DNA of 64,000 nt from Calliphora vicina. Taxonomy: Eukaryota; Arthropoda; Insecta; Diptera; Calliphoridae. Location of the stretch: positions 64,007,533 to 64,071,532 of the forward strand of contig NC_088780.1 of the NCBI RefSeq assembly GCF_958450345.1, in the 5' to 3' direction. A program made the position numbers and the translations under genes. Under the pieces are notes generated by a model. That model saw nothing but the letters and a program-made list of their open reading frames with translations. It ran no database searches and was not told the DNA's origin. Positions 55,401-64,000 of the stretch are shown here, piece after piece (the stretch's first letter is position 1; every line of letters starts with the position of its first letter).

Positions 55401-58400
55401 GTTAATTATATTCTAATCTAAGAGTAGGAAGATAGTTGCCTATGCGGATAACGTTGTGATTCTGATCAAGGAAAAGTTTTTTTTTCAACCATCAGTGAAT
55501 TCATCCATGAAGCACGAGGTAGGTCGAATTGCTCAGGCTTTAATTCCTTCTCGGATTTCAGATCATAGGTTAACGTTTACTTGAATTTCTTTGGACTAGA
55601 TACAAAGTAATTTAAGTGTACACTAGGGTATCCAAATTATTAGATTTTTCTTTTCTAGATGATAAAAGTTTGGGGAAAAAGTCATGTTGATTTATGATTT
55701 TTTGACTGATTATTTAAAAAATGTAAAGCCAATCTACAAAGAAACTTTTTATGTCTGATAACATTACTCTTCACATCGTAAAATCTTCAAAGAAAAATGT
55801 TTAACTTTTATTGCATTTTGCTTAGTGTGTAGATTAGAGTGCTCCAAAAAAATAAAATTGCGAATTTTGACCGTCCCCCCCTCTAGAATTGTTCTATATA
55901 TTGTAGAAACACATTGTGTAAAATATTAGGATGATATGATAACGTTAACTGGTGGCGCAACGACGCTGAAGTTTTGAGGTGCATTTACAAGGGGAAAATA
56001 TGCAATTTTTTCAGTTTTTGTAAAAATTTTTACATTAAATAATGACTTTTACAATTTAATTTAAAAGAATCGAAATGTGTACGTAATTGTCGTTATAATA
56101 AGATATAAAAGACAAAAATTTGTGAAAAAATGTTAAAGTTATTAAAAAATCGCCAGGCCATTAACGTGTCTCAGGCCACTAGAACAAGAAATTTATGAAC
56201 AAAATTAACATATTTTGAGAAATATTAAAATAAAAGCTCATTTTTACTTAAAATATATCCATATTTACTTGTATATGAGTTTTTGTCCTCGTAGGATACC
56301 GTTAACCTATTCGCAGGTATGACCAAAAAACTAAAATTTTTTTAACGGCAGTTTCAAAACTCCAATTTCAAATTTTTAAAAATTTTGTTAAACAAATTTC
56401 AGAATTTTTTGATCATCACATGGGGATTTATTGACAACATAATAGGGAATAAAAATGTGAAAAAAGTATGTCAATACCTCCTATAGTTTTTCCGTACCTG
56501 CGATATAAATTTTGCGATTTTCGAGAAAAACTAATTTTTTGGCCATATTTTGGGGAATGACCAGAATTTCCTTACTGTAATGATTTTTAAGTAAAAGCTA
56601 TTCAGAATAATATAGTCCAGGTAATTTTAAATATAGTCTGAAAGTTTTACTAAAATCGGAAAATTTTAACCCTTAAATCGTGAAGGTCAAAGGTCAATTT
56701 TTCCAATATTTGGAATTTCTCATGGAAAGATAGCGAAATATTATATATTTTTGGGCCGATTTTGATGAAACTTAAGAAAAATATAAAATGAAGTCTAGTA
56801 TTCACAATAACAGTACAAAAATGGAAATTAACCCTTAATAGCACTTGGGGTCCAAATGACCCTCAACTTTTAAAATCACGAAAAACACATTCATTTTGAC
56901 CCCAAGTATTCTTAAGGGTTAATTTCCATTTTTGTACTGTTATTGTGAATACTAGACTTCATTTTATATTTTTCTTAAGTTTCATCAAAATCGGCCCAAA
57001 AATATATAATATTTCGCTATCTTTCCATGAGAAATTCCAAATATTGGAAAAATTGACCTTTGACCTTCACGATTTAAGGGTTAAAGTTTTCCGATTTTAG
57101 TAAAACTTTCAGACTATATTTAAAATTACATGGACTATATTATTCTGAATAGCTTTTACTTAAAAATCATTACAGTAAGGAAATTCTGGTCATTCCCCAA
57201 AATATGGCCAAAAAATTAGTTTTTCTCGAAAATCGCAAAATTTATATCGCAGGTACGGAAAAACTATAGGAGGTATTGACATACTTTTTTCACATTTTTA
57301 TTCCCTATTATGTTGTCAATAAATCCCCATGTGATGATCAAAAAATTCTGAAATTTGTTTAACAACATTTTTAAAAATTTGAAATTGGAGTTTTGAAACT
57401 GCCGTTAAAAAAATTTTATTTTTTTGGTCATACCTGCGAATAGGTTAACGGTATCCTATGAGGAAAAAAACTCATATACAAGTAAATATGGATATATTTT
57501 AAGTAAAAATGAGCTTTTATTTTAATATTTCTCAAAATATGTTAATTTTGTTCATAAATTTCTTGTTCTAGTGGCCTGAGACACGTTAATGGCCTGGCGA
57601 TTTTTTAATAACTTTAATATTTTTTCACCAATTTTTGTCTTTTATATCTTATTATAACGACAAATACGTACACATTTCGATTCTTTTAAATTAAATTGTA
57701 AAAGTCATTATTTAATGTCAAAATTTTTACAAAAACTGAAAAAATTGCATATTTTCCCCTTGTAAATGCACCTCAAAACTTCAGCGTCGTTGCGCCACCA
57801 GTTAACGTTATCCTATCATCCTAATATTTTACACAACGTGTTTCTACAATACATAGAACAATTCTAGAGGGGGGGACGGCCTGTACCTAGAAAGTTTTTT
57901 TCGTCCATACAATCTTGGAGCACTCTAGTGTAGATTCGCAATAGCAATATATAAGTCATTTTTTTGTAGCTTCGCCCGGTAGCATTTTCTAATGTTAGTT
58001 CTTCAAGTTTCTCCAACCCACTCACATCAGCCTGTTCTTATTTATTTGCAAATAAAATATGCAATAAAAAAGCTTTAGGGAGCTTTTTTATTGCATTTGA
58101 CTGGACTCACAAAAAAAGAATTTCCGAGTTTTACCCTGAATTTTTTAATTTTTTTTTCTTTACAAACCATCTCCTGAAAATATCGAATCGAATAAATCAG
58201 CCTAATCGCTCCAGCCGTTCTCACGTGATGACATTACATACATGGACCATTTCATTTTTATATATATAGATAGATAGAAGATAATCAGCATGAATAAACG
58301 TACCTTAATTACACCTTCTGTATCACATCTAAAATTAAAATCGCCAAAAACAAAAAATGGTGCTAAACCATTTTTTTCATCCAAATGAAATCTGTTTTGA

Positions 58401-58636
58401 AATTAAAATAATATAAATATAATTTTGATTTATTTAATTATGACCATTTTAAAAAACACTTGCCTTTCTAATGTGTGAACTAAAGCTCTTCTCCTTGTTT
58501 TGCAATAAACTGAAGGAAATTCTTCGCAAGCTGCTAAATTGGATGCATCATGAAAGAGATGTATATTGACTAGATCAAAAACAGTATTATTAAGTTCCCA
58601 ACGCGTTCTCATGAACCCTTTTCTAGACCATTTGCA
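51341..58636 (-). CDS. 5PtaseI: type I inositol-polyphosphate 5-phosphatase, last five exons
   Basis: Ortholog of animal INPP5A/fly 5PtaseI, which removes the 5-phosphate from Ins(1,4,5)P3 and Ins(1,3,4,5)P4 at membranes and so ends calcium signalling. The exons, in transcript order, are 58636-58464, 58391-58304, 53052-52897, 52832-52587 and 52459-51341; they join in frame to give 593 residues. Catalytic signatures: NIHLFHDASNLAACE, FVFGDFNFR, RCPSWCDRILMS and GDHKPV. The ~200 N-terminal residues (start to the FPxCKWSRKGF region) are not found up to 64000 and presumably lie to the right. Introns are 72, 5251, 64 and 127 bp; the first uses a GC donor. The protein is far longer than vertebrate INPP5A (~412 aa) because of its last exon. 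Confidence 0.92.
52587..52832 (-). CDS. 5PtaseI: 5PtaseI exon D (WCDRIL motif)
   Basis: 82 codons in phase 0, acceptor CAATTTAG|TTG, donor CATAAG|GTACTT. Contains KFDRELEPLKEF, FSPSYPYEEDPEMP and TRCPSWCDRILMSVQAKEIV, and ends VCMGDHK. The exon stops inside the catalytic GDHKPV block; the next exon supplies PV. Confidence 0.93.
52897..53052 (-). CDS. 5PtaseI: 5PtaseI exon C
   Basis: 52 codons in phase 0 (ELTENLTAHRIHSM ... KFKESW), acceptor ATATTTTAG|GAA, donor TCCTGG|GTAAAT. It lies where the variable segment between the GDFNFR and WCDRIL motifs is expected. Confidence 0.85.
53271..53440. repeat. hAT-type end remnant with GGTTAACCGA repeats
   Basis: TAGGGTTGGCCGATTTG followed by CGGTTAACCGA, AAAACCGGTTTTTCGG and ACCGGTTAACC copies, as in the subterminal arrays of the other hAT-type elements. 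No partner end was found. Confidence 0.5.
53494..53783. mobile_element. MITE built of TAGTGCA motifs
   Basis: TGGGGGTAGTGCACTAA (about 53495) is mirrored by TTAGTGCACTACCCCCA (ending about 53781). TAGTGCA/TGCACTA and related AGTGA words recur about a dozen times in 290 bp. ATGGTTAATAT occurs on both flanks (about 53478 and 53782) and may be a duplication of the target. Confidence 0.7.
54407..54625 (-). other. unrecognised short frame with a membrane segment
   Basis: 72 codons; residues ~30-52 (FPYLFLNMGVLALFDIIILL) form a strong transmembrane segment followed by VVRKL. The preceding PPIPYEIIITVGQTDIYNG looks like real coding. It lies in an intron on the gene's own strand. It could be a decayed transporter or retroelement scrap; no family assigned. 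Confidence 0.2.
55835..57926. mobile_element. 2.1-kb near-perfect palindrome with hAT-type ends
   Basis: TAGAGTGCTCCAA at 55835 and TTGGAGCACTCTA ending 57926, with an exact 8-bp TSD gtgtagat at 55827-55834 and 57927-57934. The two arms (to about 56855 and from about 56898) are reverse complements with few differences, separated by a ~40-base centre near 56876. No protein is encoded. It lies in the long intron of 5PtaseI. Confidence 0.93.
57965..58285. repeat. possible retroelement tail, and a small hairpin
   Basis: GCTTCGCCCGGTAGCATTTT and AATCGCTCCAGCCGTTCTCA resemble the conserved tails of RTE-like or Helitron elements. A 16-bp hairpin (ATGCAATAAAAAAGCT, mirrored at 58081-58096) lies between them. 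Confidence 0.35.
58304..58391 (-). CDS. 5PtaseI: 5PtaseI exon B (GDFNFR motif)
   Basis: Acceptor CAAAACAG|ATTTCAT, donor ATTAAG|GTACGT. Encodes FHLDEKNGLAPFFVFGDFNF and RCDTEGVIK. GDxNxR is the first catalytic signature of 5-phosphatases. Confidence 0.93.
58464..58636 (-). CDS. 5PtaseI: 5PtaseI exon A (CKWSRKGF ... HTLE)
   Basis: Acceptor TTGTTTATAG|TGC. 57 codons plus two bases; contains KWSRKGFMRTRW, FDLVNIHLFHDASN and EEFPSVYCKTRRRAL, aligning closely with INPP5A. The exon ends GAAAG and continues into GCAAGT, so the intron is GC-AG; the split codon AG|A gives Arg. Confidence 0.92.
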
Positions 58637-59610
58637 CTATAAACAAAATAAATATGTAAATCAATTTATTACACAGGGCAACAAAATCGAAAAAAATATA
58701 GAGGCTTTTTAAACCACTACACAATTTTTATGTATAGTGGTTCCAGTAGTACAAATATGGTCCAAATTTAAAATTCTATGGAGAAGTTTTTTTGTAGATG
58801 TTTCTCCACATAAATTATGATAACTGCGTTTTAATCGGCTGAGTAGTTTCGGAGTTATAATAACAAATTGAAGCAAAAATATATTTTTTTTGTGAAAATA
58901 GCAAATTTTTTTGTTTTTAAAACTCATTAAAAATCGAAAATGGCAGAAAATCTTCAGTTTTATTGCTTTATCACAAACCCACATACGCAGAAAAAGTTTC
59001 AACATAAATATTATGATTTGATTTCATTGATTTCAATTCATAACATTTATAAATAATTTCTTAAATATTAAGATTTTGTTCATATTTTATGTTTTCAAAT
59101 TAAATCTAGAAGGCAAAGTATAACAAGTAGTCCAACTCTTTGACAGCAGTACCTAACTATAAGCATGTATTAGTGAAAAAGTACCTAACTTACACATGTG
59201 TTGGTAACTTTTAAATTTTCTCCAGGCAACAGAGTTCTACAAAAATGTTTTAAATTTTAATTTGTATGAATTTTCAATACCAAAAATTGGAACTCTGTCC
59301 TATAATTTAAATTCTACAATAACAAAAATTTACATGTCAGAAATTCCAAAAATATTTTTCTTGATTTGTGCAAAATAGAAACGTTTTAACAATGAAAGTG
59401 TGCAAAAAGTGTTTTAAAAAAATAAAGAATAATATGTGTTAGTGTAATAATGTGTAAAAACGTTATTTTTATCAAAATTTAAAAGTTAAAATTTCAAGAC
59501 ATTTCATTGGTTAACATTTCTCTGAACTCACACGGTTCCCGTATATGTTAGAGAGTAATTTTAAAAAATTGAGAGTCGGACTACTTGGTATACTTTGCTA
59601 GAAAAATATA
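58637..59610. other. AT-rich, probably upstream 5PtaseI intron
   Basis: No exon resembling the N-terminal half of INPP5A was seen on the minus strand here. CAAATTAAATCTAGAAGGC near 59095 links to the 27540 repeat family. Confidence 0.5.
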
Positions 59611-60163
59611 GGCTGACTTCATAAACGCATTTTGCAAAGCAACACTGCCAAGGCGAATTTATACAAGGTGGTGGTAGTTCTACAAAAACAACAAATGGTC
59701 TTAACAAATGTCAAAAAACAGAAATTAAAAATTAAACAAATATGTATTAAAACTAAATATAGTGTAGATAATTGAATAGTGAGGGCTTTACTTATTTATG
59801 CAAAATATAAATATTTTGTTAATTAGCTTAGAATATGTAGATATTGAAGCATAAAAACAAGCTTTGACAGTTGTTAGAACCAAACAAGCGAAAAAAGAGT
59901 AATCAGCTGATTGACTGACTCCACCTTGTATAAATTCGCCTTGAACACTGCAATGCATAGTGTTCATAAACGCAATAGATTTTGTTTTGGCAATGTCGCA
60001 AGTTCATTATTGTATGGCAATGCTTGTCCAGCCGCAGCATCTGTCAAATTCATGAACTGTTTTTATTTATGATTCTTTACAAAATATGTACGCGTTCATG
60101 AATGTCACAAAGTATTGCTTTGTCTAGTAATTGCTTTGCATTACTGCGTTTATGAAGTCGGCC
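59611..60163. mobile_element. outer MITE with GGCYGACTTCATAAACGCA ends
   Basis: GGCTGACTTCATAAACGCA at 59611 is mirrored at 60145-60163 with one mismatch. The flanking ata triplets may be a 3-bp TSD. It contains a second, complete MITE. Confidence 0.7.
59649..59943. mobile_element. 295-bp hAT-type MITE nested in the outer MITE
   Basis: 23-bp perfect inverted ends (CAAGGCGAATTTATACAAGG... mirrored to 59943) and an exact 8-bp TSD aacactgc at 59641-59648 and 59944-59951. Confidence 0.88.
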
Positions 60164-60179
60164 ATAATTTCAATTTCAT

Positions 60180-60650
60180 TTATATTTTTATGTTGTTGAA
60201 AAATGTTTGAAATTTTCCTTGGAAAATTTTTTATTTATTTTTATGATTTTCAGCTACAAAATGAGCCAATATGCGCGAAAATGATTAAATTTTTTTAAGG
60301 GGATGATATGCTTAATGTTTATTTATATTTTATTATGTTTAATGATATTTTTAATTTTCAGATATTGTTGATTCATCTTAAAATATTAGCCAATATATAT
60401 ATGGCTATTATGCAAATAGTTTTGAATTAATTCATTAGATAATGCAAATACATATAAGGCAATTTATTATAAAATATTATTAAATTTATGCAAAAAAAGC
60501 TAAAATATCCGTCATGAACAATTTTATAATATTTATGAACATGTTCATATTCTGAATGAAAAAAGTTTGGGAAAAAAAAGTCAAGTTCGATTAATAATAT
60601 TTATTACAAAATTCATTCCAATTATGAATTTCTTTTTTCTGTGTATAATA
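60180..60650. repeat. dispersed repeat, partner of 27540-27960
   Basis: Shares GATTTTCAGCTA, ATATTTATGAACATGTTC, GAATGAAAAAAGTTTGGGA and CATTCCAATTATGAATTTCT in order with the copy inside the 26195-29267 composite. Confidence 0.75.
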
Positions 60651-61758
60651 ACAACAAAATGAGATATCGATCATAATCGATTGATCCTTTTCGAATTTAT
60701 TCACAATTAAGTGAATTTGCTCATTTTCAGAAAATTGTATGTGTTTACAAGCGTGTTCTTTGAGTGTAAATTTTGTGTTTTGTTATTGTAACAAGCAGCA
60801 TTGCTGCTTTGGTCCAATTGGACCAAAATTGGTAGTTTTAAGTTAACAAATTGACTTTTGGTAGTTTGGTTAGTTTGTTCCGATTTTTGTCGCATTTTGG
60901 TAGGTTTTTTGAATATGTATTTTTAAGAACAAATTAACAAAAAACTTAACAAAAAAACTATGTTAATCCAAAATAATAAAATTATTTATAAAATATGAAG
61001 ACAGAATTATCTTAAATTTTTAGTTTAGTCAAGTAAATGTGTACGTATTGAGTAGTGTTCAGTTCAAAAAATACCAAAGGCCTTGCAATACTAAAACTTT
61101 TAACGTATTATACATTTAATTTACACATTTTAAATATTTCAAAATTATAACACATATTATTTAAATTGTGTGTAGTCATGTTGAAAGAAGTAATAAGTAG
61201 TGAGCAAAAACATTTTTTTTTATAAATTTCAATAATTTATTTTCGTGAGTGATTTTCAGAAGTGGACAGCTATGACCAATTATGTACCGATCGCCATGAA
61301 ACTTATTTGTGTTGAATTTTGTCGGGATACCAACACTTTTAGGAGTTTTATGCTCCTTAAAATAAGTTTTAGAAATGGGCCTTATGGTCAATTATAAAAC
61401 GATTCACACACAATTTTTAGATGTGACATATTTATGATTGTAATGTAATTAAACAATATTCATCCTCAGGGTAATGCTATAGCAGCAATAATATAATTTT
61501 AATTTAACTATTAATTTTGAAAGGAATCCAAATATCATTTCATAAATATTTAAAATTTGGTAGGTTTTGGTAGTTTTTAATCTGAAATTTGGTAGGAAAA
61601 ATATTTTATGAGTGGCAACGCTGTTAACAACGAAAATAATAAATAGATTTTTATGGTCCATATCTCATTTTGTTCCTATTATATGTGGCATTTCGATAAT
61701 GCAACAAATCTGAACAATTTCTGCCGATTTCGATATTTCATGATTTTTATAAAACAAA
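60651..61758. other. no supported gene
   Basis: AT-rich. One block near 61255-61390 (AGCTATGACCAATTATGTAC, GGGCCTTATGGTCAATTAT) belongs to the tandem family of 12690-13072. Confidence 0.4.
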
Positions 61759-62339
61759 TTGTTAAGAATTAGTGTGCTGAATTCCCAATAATTGATAAAT
61801 TCACTGAAATTTATTGTTGGGGGATAAGCTAGTTTGCGCATTTCACTGGTTGCTTAGGCCAGATCATCAGGAAACCTTTTCCCAAAAGGCTTAAGAAAAA
61901 CTAAAGATATTATACAAATAAAACACTAGAGTGAATGAGAATTACAGACACTCAAGCTTTATTTGTAAATATATCAAAGCTTAAACAAAACACCAACAAT
62001 AAACAGTGAGTTTATCTTTTCTTACATTCCCTACTACAGACATCGGCAGAGAGTAAAATTGCCTTTGCACACTAACACCACTTTGCGTTTTTTGAGTAGC
62101 GCTCTCTGGCATTCAGTGCACTGATACAAAGGTTTGTAAGAATGATTTCTTTTAATTTGTTTTGCCAATTACGTACGTGTGAAAGAAAATAAAACCAGAG
62201 AGCTCTTAAGGTGGCTCTTTGCCGATGTCTGCCCTACTACAATTGGTTGGTTTCTTTTCAACTCAAACTGTAGTTTGTAAGTGGGTAAAGAAAAAACAAA
62301 ACAAAAATAAAACAACTTGCTTCTTTGTTTTCGCAAGAA
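61759..62339 (+). repeat. direct repeat, copy 1 (LTR-like), with a MITE
   Basis: Starts TTGTTAAGAATTAGTGTGCT and ends TTTGTTTTCGCA. After removing the MITE and its TSD it is about 378 bp and almost identical to copy 2. The TG...CA ends would suit an LTR, but no retroelement interior lies between the copies (about 100 bp). Confidence 0.8.
62037..62231. mobile_element. 195-bp hAT-type MITE
   Basis: CAGACATCGGC at 62037 and GCCGATGTCTG ending 62231, with an exact 8-bp TSD ccctacta at 62029-62036 and 62232-62239. The empty site (CATTCCCTACTACAATTGG) is preserved in copy 2 near 62707. Confidence 0.92.
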
Positions 62340-62436
62340 AATCAAAATAAAGAGAGTTGCCAGTTTTTAGCCTTGATGCACGCGCACCTGCTGCAAATTT
62401 ATCAAAAAGTTATACTGGAATACAAAATTAATTTTT

Positions 62437-62817
62437 TTGTTAAGAATTAGTGTGCTGAATTCCCAATAATTGATAAATTCACTGAAATTTATTGTTGGGG
62501 GATAAGCTAGTTCATATGCGCATTTCATTGGTTGCTTAGGCCAGATCATCAGGAAACCTTTTCCCAAAAGGCTTTAGAAAAACTAAAGATATTATACAAA
62601 TTAAACACTAGAGTGAATGAGAATTACAGACACTCAAGCTTAATTTGTAAAAATATCAAAGCTTAAACAAAACACCAACAATAAACAGTGAGTTTATCTT
62701 TTCTTACATTCCCTACTACAATTGGTTGGTTTCTTTTCAACTCAAACTGTAGTTTGTAAGTGGATAAAGAAAAAAACAAAACAAAAATAAAACAACTTGC
62801 TTTATTGTTTTCGCAAT
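62437..62817 (+). repeat. direct repeat, copy 2 (LTR-like)
   Basis: Lacks the MITE. It is flanked on both sides by ATTAATTTTT (about 62426 and 62817), a possible TSD or microhomology. Confidence 0.75.
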
Positions 62818-62998
62818 TAATTTTTTACGTAAAAAATATATTTTTTGCTTCAATTTGTTATTATAACACCGAAACTACTGAGCTAATTGAAACGCAATAT
62901 ATACGTGAAAATGTTTACATAGCATGGGGCAAATGTTTTCAAAATTTAATCAATCGAAAGAAGAACATTAACTACTCAATTTTAAGTATATAAAAGAA

Positions 62999-63971
62999 AA
63001 CAAGTAAGAGTGCTATATTCGGCTATGCCGAATCTTATATACCCTTCACCTTTGTTGTGGATGCATTATTATTTTTTATAATAAGTATATAGGTATGTAT
63101 GTACATTTGCCCACTTTCAGCGTACAGCATCCTAAATTTATCAAGAACACAAAAAACAACAACAACGCCAAACGAAACAGAACACCAAAAGAAAAAACAA
63201 AAACAAAATACGCAAGGCAATGAAACCAACACACATCCAAACATACGTTTAATTGTATAAAAAACAACAACAACGCCAAAAGAAACAAAACACAAAAGAA
63301 AAACAAAATACGCAAAGCATGCACATTCAAACATACGATTTTTGGATTTTTGTCAAAAAAACCAACACACAACCAAACAAAAGTTTAGTTGTATAAAAAA
63401 CAACAACAACGCCAAAAGAAACAAAACACAAAAAAAAAAACAAAATACGCAAAGCTTGCACATCCAAACATACGTTTTGTTGTTTTTTTGTCAAAAAAAC
63501 TAACACACAACCAAACAAACGTTTAGTTGTATAAAAACAACAACAACGCCAAAAGAAACAAAACACAAAAAAACAAAATACGCATAGCTTGCACATCCAA
63601 CCATACGTTTTGTTGTTTTTTTTGTCAAAGCATGCAATACATTGTGTTTTTTGATGAAATTTTCAGAGGTTGTCTCGGATTTTTGCTCATATCTCCGTTA
63701 TTTATGGACGGATTTTGCTGATTTTAAATAGCAAAATTCTCGAAAGTATGTCTGACAGAATTGTTGAAGATTTGGATCCCGGAGATATCTGGGGCCTTCA
63801 GAAAATTGATTTCAACAGACAGACAGACAGACGGACATGGCTTAATCGACTCCGCTATCTATAAGGATCCAGAATATATATACTTTATAGGGTCGGAAAT
63901 GAAAAATTTAGAAATTACAAACGGAATGACAAACTTATATATACCCTTCTCACGAAGCTGAAGGGTATAAA
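62999..63971 (+). mobile_element. complete mini-me/DINE-like element
   Basis: 5' AACAAGTAAGAGTGCTATAT with the CGGCTATGCCG hairpin, TATACCCTTCACC, an internal array of ~137-bp units starting TTGTATAAAA (about 63254, 63391 and 63527), then the conserved block GTTGTCTCGGATTTTTGCTC, a short (ACAG) run (about 63818), CATGGCTTAATCGACTCCGC and the 3' stem-loop CCCTTCTCACGAAGCTGAAG. No protein. This is the best reference copy of the family here. Confidence 0.8.
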
Positions 63972-64000
63972 AGGAAAATTTTGTGAATATGAGCGAATTC

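Larger units (their letters stand above)
53053..58303 (-). other. 5.25-kb 5PtaseI intron
   Basis: Begins GTACGT, ends ATATTTTAG. It holds a hAT-end remnant (53271-53440), a TAGTGCA-rich MITE (53494-53783), a short membrane-protein-like frame (54407-54625), a 2.1-kb palindrome (55835-57926) and a possible retroelement tail (57965-58285). About 54640-55830 is AT-rich without a gene. Confidence 0.85.

Noticed and set aside
58458..58463. GT donor five bases downstream (CAA|GTG) for 5PtaseI exon A
   Set aside because: Joining to the only nearby acceptor gives a frameshift and an immediate TGA; the GC donor keeps the frame and the family alignment.
58637..64000. N-terminal exons of 5PtaseI within the window
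   Set aside because: No minus-strand segment with a readable match to the first ~200 residues of INPP5A was found; they are probably beyond the right edge.

Overview
The window is eukaryotic, AT-rich and full of transposons. It is almost certainly from a brachyceran fly, and a calyptrate such as a blow fly or house-fly relative is my best guess. The grounds are (i) one recognisable cellular gene, a fly-like type I inositol-polyphosphate 5-phosphatase (5PtaseI/INPP5A) with short introns, (ii) mini-me/DINE-like elements carrying the (GTCY)n microsatellite core described in Diptera, and (iii) Jockey-clade LINEs, mariner, Tc1/Tc3, hAT, PIF/Harbinger-like and Transib-like elements. The species assignment is inference.

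Layout. 1-7.7 kb: two near-identical Jockey LINE copies. The complete one (2409-6385) has an 11-bp target-site duplication (TSD) and sits nine bases inside a hAT-type element with its own 8-bp TSD. A second hAT-type MITE lies at 1571-2244. 7.7-12.7 kb: unassigned AT-rich DNA, an env-like glycoprotein remnant on the minus strand (9860-10411), and a mini-me/DINE-like element into which an inverted copy of itself has inserted (10801-12531). 13-16.7 kb: an LTR retrotransposon with a tRNA-Leu-type primer-binding site, a SAP-like motif at the Gag start, CCHC Gag, protease and integrase tail, but no reverse transcriptase. 16.7-25.3 kb: MITEs, a composite repeat with a MADF-domain remnant, another mini-me copy and a broken Jockey LINE. 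25.3-31 kb: a minus-strand LINE endonuclease fragment, a 3-kb hAT-ended composite containing mariner debris, and a hAT element with a recognisable dimerisation domain. 31-39.3 kb: LTR fragments, TA-flanked MITEs, Tc3/Tc1 debris and a third Jockey LINE split by a DNA transposon. 39.7-40.1 kb: a possible terminal exon of an unidentified minus-strand gene. 41.2-44.7 kb: an element with inverted arms over 1 kb around a degenerate transposon protein gene. 46.2-49.7 kb: a hAT-type element carrying a small Transib-like MITE, then a 2-kb Transib-like palindrome; both Transib-like elements end in CACAGTG and have 5-bp TSDs.

51.3-58.6 kb, minus strand: the last five exons of 5PtaseI, with upstream exons presumed beyond the right edge. 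The catalytic motifs are intact. One intron must use a GC donor. The catalytic GDHKPV motif is split by an exon junction. The final exon encodes a long low-complexity tail ending KCCNIH, a CaaX-like terminus. The 5.25-kb intron holds a 2.1-kb palindrome with hAT-type ends that would fold into a ~1-kb hairpin in the pre-mRNA. 58.6-64 kb: nested MITEs, a 380-bp direct repeat and a complete mini-me/DINE-like element with internal minisatellite units.

Apart from 5PtaseI and possibly the 39.8-40.1 kb exon, I see no convincing cellular coding sequence. No tRNA, rRNA or CRISPR was recognised. The biological story is nested transposition that can be dated by TSDs, and unusually large inverted-repeat elements, one of them inside a transcribed gene.
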